NCBI RefSeq assembly: GCF_001625565.1
Contig: NZ_AUXS01000011.1
Location: 1-64,000 of the forward strand
DNA from: Pseudoalteromonas luteoviolacea NCIMB 1944
GTDB taxonomy: Bacteria; Pseudomonadota; Gammaproteobacteria; Enterobacterales; Alteromonadaceae
DNA: 64,000 bases
Direction of reading: 5' to 3'
Position numbers and translations under genes: made by a program. Under the pieces are notes generated by a model. That model did no database searches. It saw only the letters and a list, made by a program, of their open reading frames with translations, and was not told the origin of the DNA. Below are positions 45,910 to 54,585 of this stretch, one piece after another. Numbering within the stretch: the stretch's first letter is position 1; each line of letters opens with the position of its first letter.

Positions 45910-47538
45910 ATGGCATTAAAAGACTTGTCAATTTCTAAACAGATCGGCTTAAGCTTTACGTCGGTATTTTTGGTCTTCTTGGGTGTAAGCCTTGTGACTT
46001 ACAACGGACTAAAGGGGATCAGCGAAGACCTTGGATTCATAGTACAAACGAGTATACCGTCAGTTGAAATCGTTAAAGATCTGCAAATTGAATTGACCAC
46101 CATTAGAAAAGATGAATTTGGTGTTGCCACAAACCCAAACCATCCAGAACTGGATGAATGGTTAGTCACTTTAGATAAGTTAAAGTCAGGTATTAATAGT
46201 AAAATATCGGCTTACAGTAAATTGAACGTCTCGGATCAAGAGCGTTTTCAGTTTGATGCGTTTGAGCGCGCGTGGCGAAAGTATGCGTCAGCGACGGCGA
46301 GTTTTAATCGATTAGTGCGCAGTGGAGATGTTGCTAAGGCAAACGACATTGTGCTCAATAGCTATACTTTTTTTTCAGATGCTATGGAAGAGCTCACTAA
46401 ACTTGGCAAAATAAACAGCGACAATGTTGGTCAAGCAGAAACATCAGCGGTCCGTGCTGTTGGAACCGTGATCACTGTGATTGTTATTTGTGCTTTGATA
46501 TCAGCGGTGATGATCGCTTTAATTTGTTTTGTGCTCAGTGGTGCAATCAGAAAGCCATTGGAAAAGGCGAAGAATTTGGCTGGTAATATCGCCAATGGTG
46601 ATTTGAGTTCAAGAATTGATACACACGATTTAAGTGAAAACGAGCTAGGGTCATTGCTTCTTTCTTTAGAGAGAATGCGCGAGCAGCTCAATAGTCTTGT
46701 GGTTAAGATTAATGACAGCGCTATCCAGTTAACGACGGCAGTGGAAGAGGTCAATATGATCTCTGCGCAAAATGCCACAGGTATGCAAAATCAACAAAAT
46801 GAGTTGCAATCGGTCGCGTCTGCTATGACTGAAATGCAAGCAGCAGTATCTGAAGTTGCTAAAAGCACGGAAATGGGGGCCGAGTCGGCCAATCAAGCCA
46901 ACATGAAATCACGTGAAGGGAGCGCTGCGCTTAAAAGTAATATTGTACAGATCTCGAGTGTCGCAGACACCGTAACCCGAGCGGGTGACCTCGCAGAAAA
47001 CCTCGAGAAAAACTCGCAAAATATCAATGTCGTCGTTGACGTTATCAGAGAAATTGCTGAACAGACGAATTTACTGGCATTAAATGCAGCAATTGAAGCA
47101 GCACGCGCTGGTACACAGGGACGAGGTTTTGCAGTTGTTGCTGATGAAGTACGTTCATTAGCGCAAAGAACGCAAGATTCAACAACTCAGATTGTCGAAA
47201 TTGTGAGCGATTTGCAATTGAAATCAAAAGAGACAGGTGAAGCTACCAGAACGTGCCAAAAGGGCATCGATGTGTGTGTTCAGCAGACTGAGACTGTTAG
47301 CAACACAATCACCAAAATAGAGCAAGAAATTGACAGCATTGCGGCGATGAGCACACAAATCGCTGCGGCCTGCAATGAACAGTCAGTGGTTTCCGAAGAA
47401 CTTAATCGCAATATCGAAAACATTAATGTAGCAGCTGTTGAAATGACTGAAGGTGCAAATCAAACGTCACAAGCTTGTCATGAAATCAGTGAGCTTGCAC
47501 ATGGCCTAAAATCAAGTGTCGAGCAGTTTAAGTTGTAA
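45910..47538 (+). CDS. Methyl-accepting chemotaxis protein
   Basis: The 542-residue receptor has TM1 at about 12-32, a periplasmic four-helix-bundle ligand domain (33-185, 4HB type), TM2 at about 187-212, a HAMP domain (213-265, [26 protein letters not shown]) and a long signalling coil. The hairpin tip is conserved: [23 protein letters not shown], then [19 protein letters not shown]. No C-terminal CheR/CheB tether pentapeptide is visible. It controls CheA at the pole in response to a ligand that cannot be predicted. The structured leader upstream suggests control of its synthesis; a terminator follows. Confidence 0.95.
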   Translation: MALKDLSISKQIGLSFTSVFLVFLGVSLVTYNGLKGISEDLGFIVQTSIPSVEIVKDLQIELTTIRKDEFGVATNPNHPELDEWLVTLDKLKSGINSKISAYSKLNVSDQERFQFDAFERAWRKYASATASFNRLVRSGDVAKANDIVLNSYTFFSDAMEELTKLGKINSDNVGQAETSAVRAVGTVITVIVICALISAVMIALICFVLSGAIRKPLEKAKNLAGNIANGDLSSRIDTHDLSENELGSLLLSLERMREQLNSLVVKINDSAIQLTTAVEEVNMISAQNATGMQNQQNELQSVASAMTEMQAAVSEVAKSTEMGAESANQANMKSREGSAALKSNIVQISSVADTVTRAGDLAENLEKNSQNINVVVDVIREIAEQTNLLALNAAIEAARAGTQGRGFAVVADEVRSLAQRTQDSTTQIVEIVSDLQLKSKETGEATRTCQKGIDVCVQQTETVSNTITKIEQEIDSIAAMSTQIAAACNEQSVVSEELNRNIENINVAAVEMTEGANQTSQACHEISELAHGLKSSVEQFKL

Positions 47539-47638
47539 ATGATGGGCTTTATTCAAAAGCAGTATCGTAAAAGTCACACCTTGGTTGAAAAAACTAAATG
47601 TTGTATATTAAAATTGTCTCGGTAGACTAATATTTATA

Positions 47639-47666
47639 AAGCGAACCTATATGGTTCGCTTTTTTA
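47639..47666 (+). terminator. Terminator of chemoreceptor gene
   Basis: AAGCGAACC, 5-base loop, GGTTCGCTT then T-run; about 100 bases past the stop. Confidence 0.88.
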
Positions 47667-47850
47667 TTATGTCTAAGAACTCTTTAAGTTGAAAAATATT
47701 AAAGTTTTTTGGGAAGGTTTTTAGCTGTCATATTTGTGCGCTCTGTATTTGTATTTATTATTCTGTACAATTTGTAAATTATAATTATTTTATAACTGAT
47801 ATTATTTAGTTTTTTTAATTAGTGGTGTTGATTAAAATCAAGGAAAGACA

Positions 47851-48513
47851 GTGGTTAAGTGGGTCATATTTTTAATTTTTGTATCCTATTCTTTCGTTAA
47901 TGAAGCAAAAAACTCGCAAAAAATTGTGCTGAATGTCCCCATCGTCGAGCAAGGTAAGAAGCTGTGTGGTCCTGCGACCATAGAAATGATTTTTAAGTAT
48001 TGGGGCATTAAACACTATACTCAATATGATATAGCAGAGTCTATTTTACATCATTATGAAGATGCGCCGGTATTTGTTCGCTCAGGTATTTTGAACAACT
48101 ACCCAAGAGATTGGGCCGACTATCCAGGCACCAAAGTGACTTATTTACAGGGGTTTTTAGAGCAATATGGCAAGACGCGTAGCATTAAGTTAGGCAAAAA
48201 AATGGATGGGGCTGAGAGCGTCGATGAAAAACGCGCTCAGTTGTTTAATCACGTTAAGACATACATTGCCAGTGGGATCCCGGTAATTGTATTTCAATAT
48301 TGGGAGTTACCTAAATCGCAAAGCCATTATCGTGTGGTGGTTGGGTACGATGAGGCTAAGCGTTTGGTGTACTTAAATGATGCAAAACGGGCGCGGCGTG
48401 TTGTACAAACTTATGAAGAGTTTTTAAACTTATGGAATGTGGAGCATCCAAGATTGCGTTATTACGCCGTTGCTTTTAATACTGAGCGTAAAAAAATTCA
48501 AATTCAGCTATAA
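47851..48513 (+). CDS. Exported C39-like papain-fold peptidase
   Basis: The 220-residue product uses a GTG start with AGGAA just upstream. The N-terminal hydrophobic stretch (VIFLIFVSYSFVNEA) is a likely signal peptide. A C39-like catalytic set is visible: Cys39 in GKKLCGPATIEMI, His159 in SQSHYRVVVGYD and Asp177 in LVYLNDAKR; the oxyanion Gln may be Gln34. Such domains cleave double-glycine leaders or act on envelope peptides, but here there is no ABC transporter fused or adjacent. A small palindrome (CAGCTATA/TATAGCTG) overlaps the stop. Confidence 0.8.
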   Translation: MVKWVIFLIFVSYSFVNEAKNSQKIVLNVPIVEQGKKLCGPATIEMIFKYWGIKHYTQYDIAESILHHYEDAPVFVRSGILNNYPRDWADYPGTKVTYLQGFLEQYGKTRSIKLGKKMDGAESVDEKRAQLFNHVKTYIASGIPVIVFQYWELPKSQSHYRVVVGYDEAKRLVYLNDAKRARRVVQTYEEFLNLWNVEHPRLRYYAVAFNTERKKIQIQL

Positions 48514-48576
48514 ATATAGCTGGGCGGTTTCTTAGGGGGCTGGCGATTAAATTTGAATGGGTTAGTGAGGAATATC

Positions 48577-49026
48577 ATGATCAGAAAAGGTCGTTCATCA
48601 GATATTGAGTCAGTCTTGCTGGTGTGGCTTGCAGCTTCCCAGCAAGCCCATCACTTTGTACCAGAAAGTTTTTGGCGTGACCATCAAGATACCATGAGAC
48701 ATGTCTATTTACCCAGTTCAGATAATTATGTGTATTTGGATAACCATGAAATTATCGGTTTTTATGCATTGGTTGAAAATACCTTAGCTGCGATTTTTGT
48801 ATTGCCTGAAAAGCAGGGGCGAGGTGTGGGTAAGCGGCTGATCGCAGATGCAAAATCACGTTGTAATAATTTGGAACTGTCAGTTTATAAACGCAACATT
48901 GCCAGCGTGGCGTTTTATCAACGACAAGGTTTTGAAATTATCGGTGAACAGGAAGACGCGATGACGGGTCAAAATCAATATATTATGTGTTGGCAGTGTG
49001 AGCAGTGCATTGACGCGGAGCAATAG
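48577..49026 (+). CDS. GNAT-family N-acetyltransferase
   Basis: The 149-residue product starts at 48577 with GAGGA before the ATG. The GNAT fold is evident: N-terminal MIRKGRSSDIESVLLVWLAAS, strands VYLDNHEIIGFYALVEN and LAAIFVLPEKQGRGVGKRLI with the acetyl-CoA loop QGRGVG (motif A), then LELSVYKRNIASVAFYQRQGFE (motif B). It resembles YjaB-like acetyltransferases. The acceptor is unknown. A small membrane-protein gene may be translated from the overlapping 3' region. Confidence 0.9.
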   Translation: MIRKGRSSDIESVLLVWLAASQQAHHFVPESFWRDHQDTMRHVYLPSSDNYVYLDNHEIIGFYALVENTLAAIFVLPEKQGRGVGKRLIADAKSRCNNLELSVYKRNIASVAFYQRQGFEIIGEQEDAMTGQNQYIMCWQCEQCIDAEQ

Positions 49027-49030
49027 CTTT

Positions 49031-49366
49031 GTGGACAAAAAGATTTTAACTAAAAGAAGCCAAAGGGCTTGGTGTCTCAGAGCCACTTGGTTGTTGCACT
49101 GTTCAGTTTTATTGGTAGTAGTGTGTATGACCGGTTTGATGACTATTATGTTTGACTTTCCGTTTGACTTTCCGTTTGACTTGATAGTGCCATTGAGTTT
49201 GCTTTTTATTCCTGTGCTGCCAAACCTCAGCGAAATGATAACTCGCAGCGCTGAGCTTCGAGCTTGTCAGCCGAATTGCTTCTTTAGTCTATGTTCGAAA
49301 AAGGAACGAGATAAATATGGGCCTTTTCGAGCAAAGCGACGTTGGCAACAACATACACGTATGTAA
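49031..49366 (+). CDS. Putative small two-helix membrane protein
   Basis: A 111-codon frame opens with GTG at 49031, four bases after the GNAT stop, with GGAG ten bases upstream. It encodes two hydrophobic segments (TWLLHCSVLLVVVCMTGLMTI and LIVPLSLLFIPVLP) separated by FDFPFDFPFDL, the product of an in-frame 12-bp tandem repeat. The Cys- and Arg-rich tail is soluble. No family recognised; it could be a non-coding frame, although coupling with the acetyltransferase gene favours a real gene. Confidence 0.45.
   Translation: MDKKILTKRSQRAWCLRATWLLHCSVLLVVVCMTGLMTIMFDFPFDFPFDLIVPLSLLFIPVLPNLSEMITRSAELRACQPNCFFSLCSKKERDKYGPFRAKRRWQQHTRM
49151..49182 (+). repeat. 12-bp tandem repeat, 2.7 copies
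   Basis: The unit TTTGACTTTCCG occurs at 49151-49162 and 49163-49174, with eight bases of a third copy; in the frame above it encodes Phe-Asp-Phe-Pro. Confidence 0.9.
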
Positions 49367-49675
49367 AACTTGATGTTGAGTTCTAGTATTCTGATATACA
49401 AAAAGAATTACTGTTACATCGAATCGCAGGCGCTTTGCGGCCTAAAAATAGCGATAGTCTAAACTACAACAAAAGTTCTGAATAAAAATTGAACTATTTT
49501 GGTAAAAATGCTCGACAAAAAAGATTTTCAGTGTATTATACGCCGCGTATGAAGATATTTGATTTATTTGTTGTTTGCGTTAGTTTCTGTTTTTGTCATA
49601 AAACCTAATTTTAGCCACTCATTTACTTCCGATACTGTACACATTTTTTTTAATTTTAATATAAATAGGTAATTT
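49367..49675. other. Leader region of cold-shock gene
   Basis: A long AT-rich non-coding region precedes the Csp gene, as expected for the long 5' leaders of cold-shock mRNAs that fold differently at low temperature. A short CGCA/TGCG stem sits near 49424-49438. Exact leader ends cannot be read from sequence. Confidence 0.45.
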
Positions 49676-49885
49676 ATGTCTCAAGTAACAGGCACTGTAA
49701 AATGGTTTAACGAGTCAAAAGGTTTTGGCTTCATCGCACAAGAAAATGGTAACGACGACGTTTTTGTTCACTTCAGAGCGATCCAGTCTGAAGGTTTCCG
49801 TACTTTGACTGAAGGTCAAAAAGTTAGCTTTACAGTAACTCAGGGCGCTAAAGGTCCTCAGGCTGAAAACGTAACTGTACTTTAA
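49676..49885 (+). CDS. CspA-family cold-shock protein
   Basis: The 69-residue single-domain OB-fold protein binds single-stranded RNA/DNA and acts as an RNA chaperone. Both RNP motifs are intact: KGFGFI (RNP1) and VFVHF (RNP2), after the conserved [12 protein letters not shown] start. Length is standard for CspA/CspE-type proteins. Whether it is cold-induced or constitutive cannot be told, though the long leader favours induction. It is monocistronic with a terminator. Confidence 0.96.
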   Translation: MSQVTGTVKWFNESKGFGFIAQENGNDDVFVHFRAIQSEGFRTLTEGQKVSFTVTQGAKGPQAENVTVL

Positions 49886-49897
49886 TCAGTTATGTCG

Positions 49898-49932
49898 AGG
49901 TGCGGCGAACCGCTGCACCTTGTTGTTTATTC
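49898..49932 (+). terminator. Terminator of cold-shock gene
   Basis: AGGTGCGGC, 5-base loop, GCTGCACCT (one G-T pair) followed by TGTTGTTTATT. Confidence 0.8.
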
Positions 49933-50437
49933 GACGAACTTTTCCTGCCCCGCAAATCCAGAACGTTTGCAAATCTCCCTGCAATTACAAAATCGCTTTA
50001 GATACTCCTGAAAATATAGTTTTTGAAACTGCCTCGTAAAACTTTGCTACGAATTTTCGATATGTCTGCTTATTACTCTATTGTACTTATTTCTTAAGTA
50101 ACAACAGATCAAAGCTGCGACTCAAAAAGTAGCTCCTTGTTTTATAAGCAGAAATTTACCATGTTGCTCAGCCAATACTTATTGCAAGACGCTTGTGATT
50201 AAATTCGCTTTAAACCCAATCAAACAAACAATTTTAGTTGAAATGTGCGACCTATGGCTTTGCTGCTATTTCGCATCTTGTTGCAATTGATTGTACCGCT
50301 GTGGATTGATCATGTGCAGCTGTGAGATGCGTTGTTCTTCTCTTTTGTAACGACTTATTTCTTATCTCGATTTATGTATTTTTGCTTAGTGTAATCGGGT
50401 ACAGTGATAGCCTGTTAAACACAAAGGAATCAAGAAA
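49933..50437. other. Gene-free stretch
   Basis: AT-rich, with no supported gene or RNA. The promoter of the PhzF-like gene is expected near its right end. Confidence 0.45.
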
Positions 50438-51238
50438 GTGGCTAAGCTACCTATTTATGTGGTTGATGCATTTACCAGTACTCAATTCAAAGGCAATTCG
50501 GCTGCGGTTGTGCCTTTAGATGCTTGGATAAGCGAAGAGTTAATGCAAAATATTGCAGCTGAAAACAACCTATCTGAAACCGCATTTATCGTGCGCGGTA
50601 GTTCAAACAGTTATCAGATCCGATGGTTTTCACCGTTAACCGAAATTGCCTTTTGCGGCCATGCAACACTCGCCACAGCGTTTGTATTATTTAATCATTT
50701 AGGCTTGAACAGTTCTGTCGAGTTTACAACACAAACAGTTGGCAGCTTAACAGTAACACAGCTCAGTAATGGGAAGTTGGAAATGAACTTTCCGATGCAA
50801 ATGCCAGAACCGCTATCTGATGTGCCAAGCGCATTAATAAAAGGCTTATCGGTCGAGCCTAAAGAAATACTGAAAAATCGCCAAGCGTATTTTGCAATTT
50901 ACGATACGGATACGGATGTAAAACAAGTTAAATATGATGCCGAGCTACTTAAGCAGTTGGCCCCATTGGATGTGGTGGTGAGTGCACCAGGAGTTAATGA
51001 TGATTTTGTGTCACGCTATTTTTGGCCAGCCAATGGCGGAGAGGAAGACCCTGTAACTGGATCAATTCATACCGGCCTTGCGCCTTTTTGGGCAAAGAAG
51101 CTCGACAAGCATGTATTACATGCCTTTCAAGCTTCAGCGCGAGGGGGACACCTTGTGTGTGAAGTCGACTTTTCAGCCCAGCGCGTCACAGTGATCGGTG
51201 AAGCTGTGCTTTATCTGCAAGGTCATATAACGGTATAA
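50438..51238 (+). CDS. PhzF-family isomerase-like protein
   Basis: The 266-residue product has a GTG start with AAGGAA eight bases upstream. PhzF-fold motifs are clear: YVVDAFTSTQFKGNSAAVV at the start, NNLSETAFI with the catalytic Glu47, IRWFSPLTEIAFCGHATLATA, and later GGEEDPVTGSIHTGLAP. Members such as PhzF isomerise a phenazine precursor; most family proteins (YddE/YHI9 types) have unknown substrates. No other phenazine gene is present, so phenazine synthesis should not be assumed. A small membrane-protein gene follows 38 bases downstream. Confidence 0.9.
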   Translation: MAKLPIYVVDAFTSTQFKGNSAAVVPLDAWISEELMQNIAAENNLSETAFIVRGSSNSYQIRWFSPLTEIAFCGHATLATAFVLFNHLGLNSSVEFTTQTVGSLTVTQLSNGKLEMNFPMQMPEPLSDVPSALIKGLSVEPKEILKNRQAYFAIYDTDTDVKQVKYDAELLKQLAPLDVVVSAPGVNDDFVSRYFWPANGGEEDPVTGSIHTGLAPFWAKKLDKHVLHAFQASARGGHLVCEVDFSAQRVTVIGEAVLYLQGHITV

Positions 51239-51276
51239 AACGGCTGTTGATGAGGTCATCTAATGAGGAAATTACC

Positions 51277-51744
51277 ATGATGCACAAACAAAAAATAGCG
51301 GTACTTGGATTGATCTTTGTGGCTTTGATGGCCGCAGTGACAGTGGTTGCACATATGTCATGTATTTGGTTGGGAGAAGCATGCTACCGTGCGCAGTTGG
51401 CCCCAAATATACTGGTGGAGTCTGCTAAACATGGCACGTGGCTGGCACCTGTTGCTACTGTGGGTGTCTCTTTGTTGTTTGCAATATGTGGCGCGTATGC
51501 GCTAGCCGGAGCAGGTTTAATCCGGCGTTTACCGCTCACTTATTTGGCCCTAATGGTGATTGGAATATTGTGCGTGATTCGAGGTCTTGCTGGCTTGGTA
51601 CTAAGCATGGTGTTTATTGATCTGGTTACGCTATTCTCAGTTATTGCCAGTGTTATTTGGTTTATGTGCGGTATTTTGACTTGCTTGGCTCTAAAATGGG
51701 TGCCAAATATAAAAATGGCACCCGCAAGCTCTACAAGTACTTAA
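51277..51744 (+). CDS. Small four-helix membrane protein
   Basis: The 155-residue product starts at the ATG at 51277, eight bases after GAGG. Four hydrophobic helices are visible (AVLGLIFVALMAAVTVVA, LAPVATVGVSLLFAICGAYALA, YLALMVIGILCVIRGLAGLVLS, LVTLFSVIASVIWFMCGILTC). Two Cys lie in the first loop (MSCIWLGEACY). No named family recognised. It is probably co-transcribed with the PhzF-like gene. Its last 14 bases overlap the 3' end of the opposite-strand gene. Confidence 0.65.
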   Translation: MMHKQKIAVLGLIFVALMAAVTVVAHMSCIWLGEACYRAQLAPNILVESAKHGTWLAPVATVGVSLLFAICGAYALAGAGLIRRLPLTYLALMVIGILCVIRGLAGLVLSMVFIDLVTLFSVIASVIWFMCGILTCLALKWVPNIKMAPASSTST

Positions 51745-52900
51745 GTAAGGGGCTGTGGTGGGTTCGTTTCAGCGCCAAGTAGTATTTGCAAGGAATATAC
51801 AATGCTAATGTAATGACTACCCATGCTATATAGGCAACCCAGAGATTAGGCTCATAGCTACTGGGCCAATCAAGTGGCGTGCTAAAAAAGTCTATGGTTT
51901 GGCCATAGGTTAAGTGGCTGTATATTTGTGCACTGAGGTTAATAACCGGAATATGGAGCAAATAGTAAAACAGTGGCACGCCGCCGAGTATTTTCAAACT
52001 ATTAAGCCAGTTGAGAGAAAAGCTGCGTATTTGTGCGTATTCAAGGGAAGCCAAAACAAGTAGGCCTGGACCGATTGTCATCAGCAGGTATACCAAAGAG
52101 GGCGGGTATTTACTGTTGTTAAGTAACGACATGATAGACGTGATCAATGAGGGATCGGGCACAAATAAATTAGGCTCACCATATATATTACCCAGCTTTA
52201 AAAGTGCAAATACAACAATTGTGATCCCACCGATCGTGGCAAACACCTTGTATCTCAAGCCCGCATTGAGTTTGAACAAAATGCCGCAGCAATAACCTAA
52301 AGACATGACTGCAAACCACGGAACTAAAGGGTACAGAGCGAAAATTTGGAGCTGATCTGTGAGGTTAAATGTGGTTGGGCTGTGAAGTAAATGCCAAAGC
52401 CAAGCCCTATCTTGCCCAAGCCAATTTAGAATAGCATGATCATTCAGAGCGTTATGTGTGATGATCACTGAGAACGATAAAATACAGAGCAAATTTAACG
52501 GTATATATATCATCCCGGCCAAGATAATCATAGAACAACCAATTACCCAAATCACCTGCAAAAAAACCACATCATAGCCAAACTGCCAGCTAAAATTGAC
52601 GACTGTGAGCTCTAGTAAAATCAGCCAGCCCCCACGACTGAGTAGGTAGTTCCGTAAAACCGCTTTAGACTGAACTTGTTGGCCGTACAAATATGCGCTG
52701 ATCCCCGTTAAGAAGATAAATAAGGGGGCACAAAAGTGTGTGACCCAACGAGTTAAAAACCATGCTAGCGTTGTTTGGTCTAAATCGGTAGGTGAAAAGG
52801 GGGTTTCGGCCCAATAGCGCCGGGTGTGGTCAAGCGCCATGAGGACAATAATTAAGCCTCTGAGAATATCTAGAGAGTACAGTCTGTCTATCTTTGCCAC
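51731..52900 (-). CDS. HGSNAT/DUF1624-like multi-helix acyltransferase-type membrane protein
   Basis: The 389-residue inner-membrane protein has about ten helices. Its N-terminus RLYSLDILRGLIIVLMALDHTRRYW with a conserved Asp-His is the DUF1624/heparan-alpha-glucosaminide acetyltransferase catalytic signature, and FCAPLFIFLTGISAYLYG follows. Later segments (LYPLVPWFAVMSLGYCCGILF, LKILGGVPLFYYLLHIPVIN) fit the same family. These proteins may pass acetyl groups across the membrane; the acceptor is unknown. The apparent start is GTG at 52900 with a weak ribosome site. Convergent with the four-helix protein gene. Confidence 0.85.
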   Translation of the reverse strand: MAKIDRLYSLDILRGLIIVLMALDHTRRYWAETPFSPTDLDQTTLAWFLTRWVTHFCAPLFIFLTGISAYLYGQQVQSKAVLRNYLLSRGGWLILLELTVVNFSWQFGYDVVFLQVIWVIGCSMIILAGMIYIPLNLLCILSFSVIITHNALNDHAILNWLGQDRAWLWHLLHSPTTFNLTDQLQIFALYPLVPWFAVMSLGYCCGILFKLNAGLRYKVFATIGGITIVVFALLKLGNIYGEPNLFVPDPSLITSIMSLLNNSKYPPSLVYLLMTIGPGLLVLASLEYAQIRSFSLNWLNSLKILGGVPLFYYLLHIPVINLSAQIYSHLTYGQTIDFFSTPLDWPSSYEPNLWVAYIAWVVITLALYIPCKYYLALKRTHHSPLLKYL

Positions 52901-52998
52901 GTAGATTGTCTTATTGTGAACTTAATGTTAATTAACCTTAGTTCAATTTCTCAATATGCGCGGCTTAATGAAGTGAAAGAGTGTCACTTTTCTTACAC

Positions 52999-53964
52999 TT
53001 AGTCGAATTGCTCTCGAAAAGCAGAGACAGATTTACCAAAATGACGCTTAAATTGTTTTGATAGCGCCTGTGGGTCTTGATAGCCAACGGAAGTTGCAAT
53101 ATCGGCGAAGTGTTTATTGGAGTAAATCAGCTGCTCCTTGGTTTTTTCAAGACGCAGCAAGCGAATATAGTCAAATGGCGTCATACCGATAGCAGATTTA
53201 AAGCGTCGGATCAGCGTGCGGCCAGATACACAGGCTATTTTGGCCAACTCATTGAGCGTAAAGTTCGTTTTTAATTGTGCCTTGATATGGATTTGAACAG
53301 CCTGAACAGCGGTGTCTTTATGTGAATCGAGCGCACTACTGATCATAAATGCGGTTTGGCGCAATTGAGGCTCAGGTATCGCCAACCAGCTCACGACTTG
53401 CTGTGCAATATCCTCTCCTATTTGTTGTTTAATGAGCGCGAGCATGACATACATATAGCTATGGGCAGCACCTGCGGTATAGAGTTTTTGGTCGCACAGA
53501 TAAATAGGTGATGTATCTAAGTTAAGTTCAGGAAAGTAGCGATTAAAAAACGCCTCTAGCCACCAACTGGCAGTAATACGCTGTTTGTCCAATAAGCCAA
53601 GCGCTGCCGCATACGCAACACCACAGCACCCAGCAACTAAGGTTGGCGCAGAAATGCCTTTTAGTTTTTTACTCAATAGCGGTGCATAGGAGCTTATCGT
53701 GCGGCATTCCTGCCAGAGGCGTTTATCTCCTTGGTATTGGCTGCCGATAATAATTAAAACGTCAAAGTGATTAAGTTCGTTCAGTGTGCAGTCCACGTTA
53801 AACGACAGACCTTGGCTGCTGACAATACACTCGTCACCCAGTGACACAATCTGCCATTGGTAGAAGGTTGTTTTCATAACGAGATTAGCCACATTCAATA
53901 CATCGATAATGCCGGTAAGTGCACTGGCCATCACACCTTGCTGACATAGAATCGCTACCTTCAT
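52999..53964 (-). CDS. GlxA-type AraC-family regulator with DJ-1/PfpI-like domain
   Basis: The 321-residue regulator has an N-terminal amidase-like DJ-1/PfpI domain (1-180; MKVAILCQQGVMASALTGIIDVLN, nucleophile-elbow-like VAGCCGVAYAAALGLL) and a C-terminal AraC double helix-turn-helix (about 225-320; FTLNELAKIACVSGRTLIRRFKSAIGMTPFDYIRLLRL, HFADIATSVGYQDPQALSKQFKRHFG). This is the GlxA/FtrA layout. It is divergent from the MAPEG gene with 96 bases between starts, so that gene is a plausible target. Confidence 0.9.
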   Translation of the reverse strand: MKVAILCQQGVMASALTGIIDVLNVANLVMKTTFYQWQIVSLGDECIVSSQGLSFNVDCTLNELNHFDVLIIIGSQYQGDKRLWQECRTISSYAPLLSKKLKGISAPTLVAGCCGVAYAAALGLLDKQRITASWWLEAFFNRYFPELNLDTSPIYLCDQKLYTAGAAHSYMYVMLALIKQQIGEDIAQQVVSWLAIPEPQLRQTAFMISSALDSHKDTAVQAVQIHIKAQLKTNFTLNELAKIACVSGRTLIRRFKSAIGMTPFDYIRLLRLEKTKEQLIYSNKHFADIATSVGYQDPQALSKQFKRHFGKSVSAFREQFD

Positions 53965-54060
53965 GTCGTTTTCGCCTTTAATGTTGTCATTAGTGACACT
54001 TTAGGGGGCGGGAAGCCTGCTGTAAAGTGACACTACTCTGATCTTTTAAAGGAAATATCT

Positions 54061-54474
54061 ATGTGGATCCATTACCCCATTTTTGCGTTAGTTCTGTTAT
54101 TTCTATGGCTTTGGCTAGCGACAGCAAGGTTAAGAATAACAGCCGTCAAAAGAGGTGAACTTTCGCTAAAAGCCGTTAATTATGTGCTAAAGGATGAAAT
54201 GAACGACAGAACTCGACTGTATGGGAATAGCTATGACAACCAATATCAGCAGCCGATTTTGTTTATTTGTCTTTTGGCACTGCTGCATATCGAGTCTATC
54301 GCCAGCATTGGTTGGTACATGTTGGCGTTTATTTTCGTCGTGTCTCGATACTGGCATTGTTATGAGCATATTCGCTCAACCAACATTCGAAAGCGTACCG
54401 TTGCATTTGCACTTTCAAGCTTGAGCTTATTTGGCGGGTGGATAGCTTGGTTTACGCTGATGATTTTAGGTTGA
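54061..54474 (+). CDS. MAPEG-family membrane protein
   Basis: The 137-residue product has four hydrophobic helices and the MAPEG pattern: basic first loop (TARLRITAVKRGEL), DRTRLYGNSYDNQYQQPILFICLLALLH, and SRYWHCYEHI, where the Arg and the Asn/Gln pair belong to the usual motif. Eukaryotic relatives handle glutathione and eicosanoids; bacterial members are mostly unstudied. AGGAA precedes the ATG. Likely controlled by the divergent GlxA-type regulator. Confidence 0.85.
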   Translation: MWIHYPIFALVLLFLWLWLATARLRITAVKRGELSLKAVNYVLKDEMNDRTRLYGNSYDNQYQQPILFICLLALLHIESIASIGWYMLAFIFVVSRYWHCYEHIRSTNIRKRTVAFALSSLSLFGGWIAWFTLMILG

Positions 54475-54492
54475 AGTGCGATGATGTATAAA

Positions 54493-54516
54493 AAAGCAAG
54501 GCGTTTGCCTTGCTTT
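54493..54516 (-). terminator. Hairpin terminator between convergent genes
   Basis: AAAGCAAGGC, loop GTTT, GCCTTGCTTT. On the minus strand it is followed by six T, so it serves the esterase gene; on the plus strand the T-run is shorter. Confidence 0.8.
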
Positions 54517-54585
54517 GGTTGGTATCATTGTTTGCCACAAATTAACTGTTGTGGCGCAGTGAGATTGAAACTTTGTAGGGCTTGG

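Noticed and set aside
50438..51238. Phenazine biosynthesis from the PhzF-like gene
   Set aside because: Most PhzF-fold proteins are not phenazine enzymes and no other phz gene is in the window.
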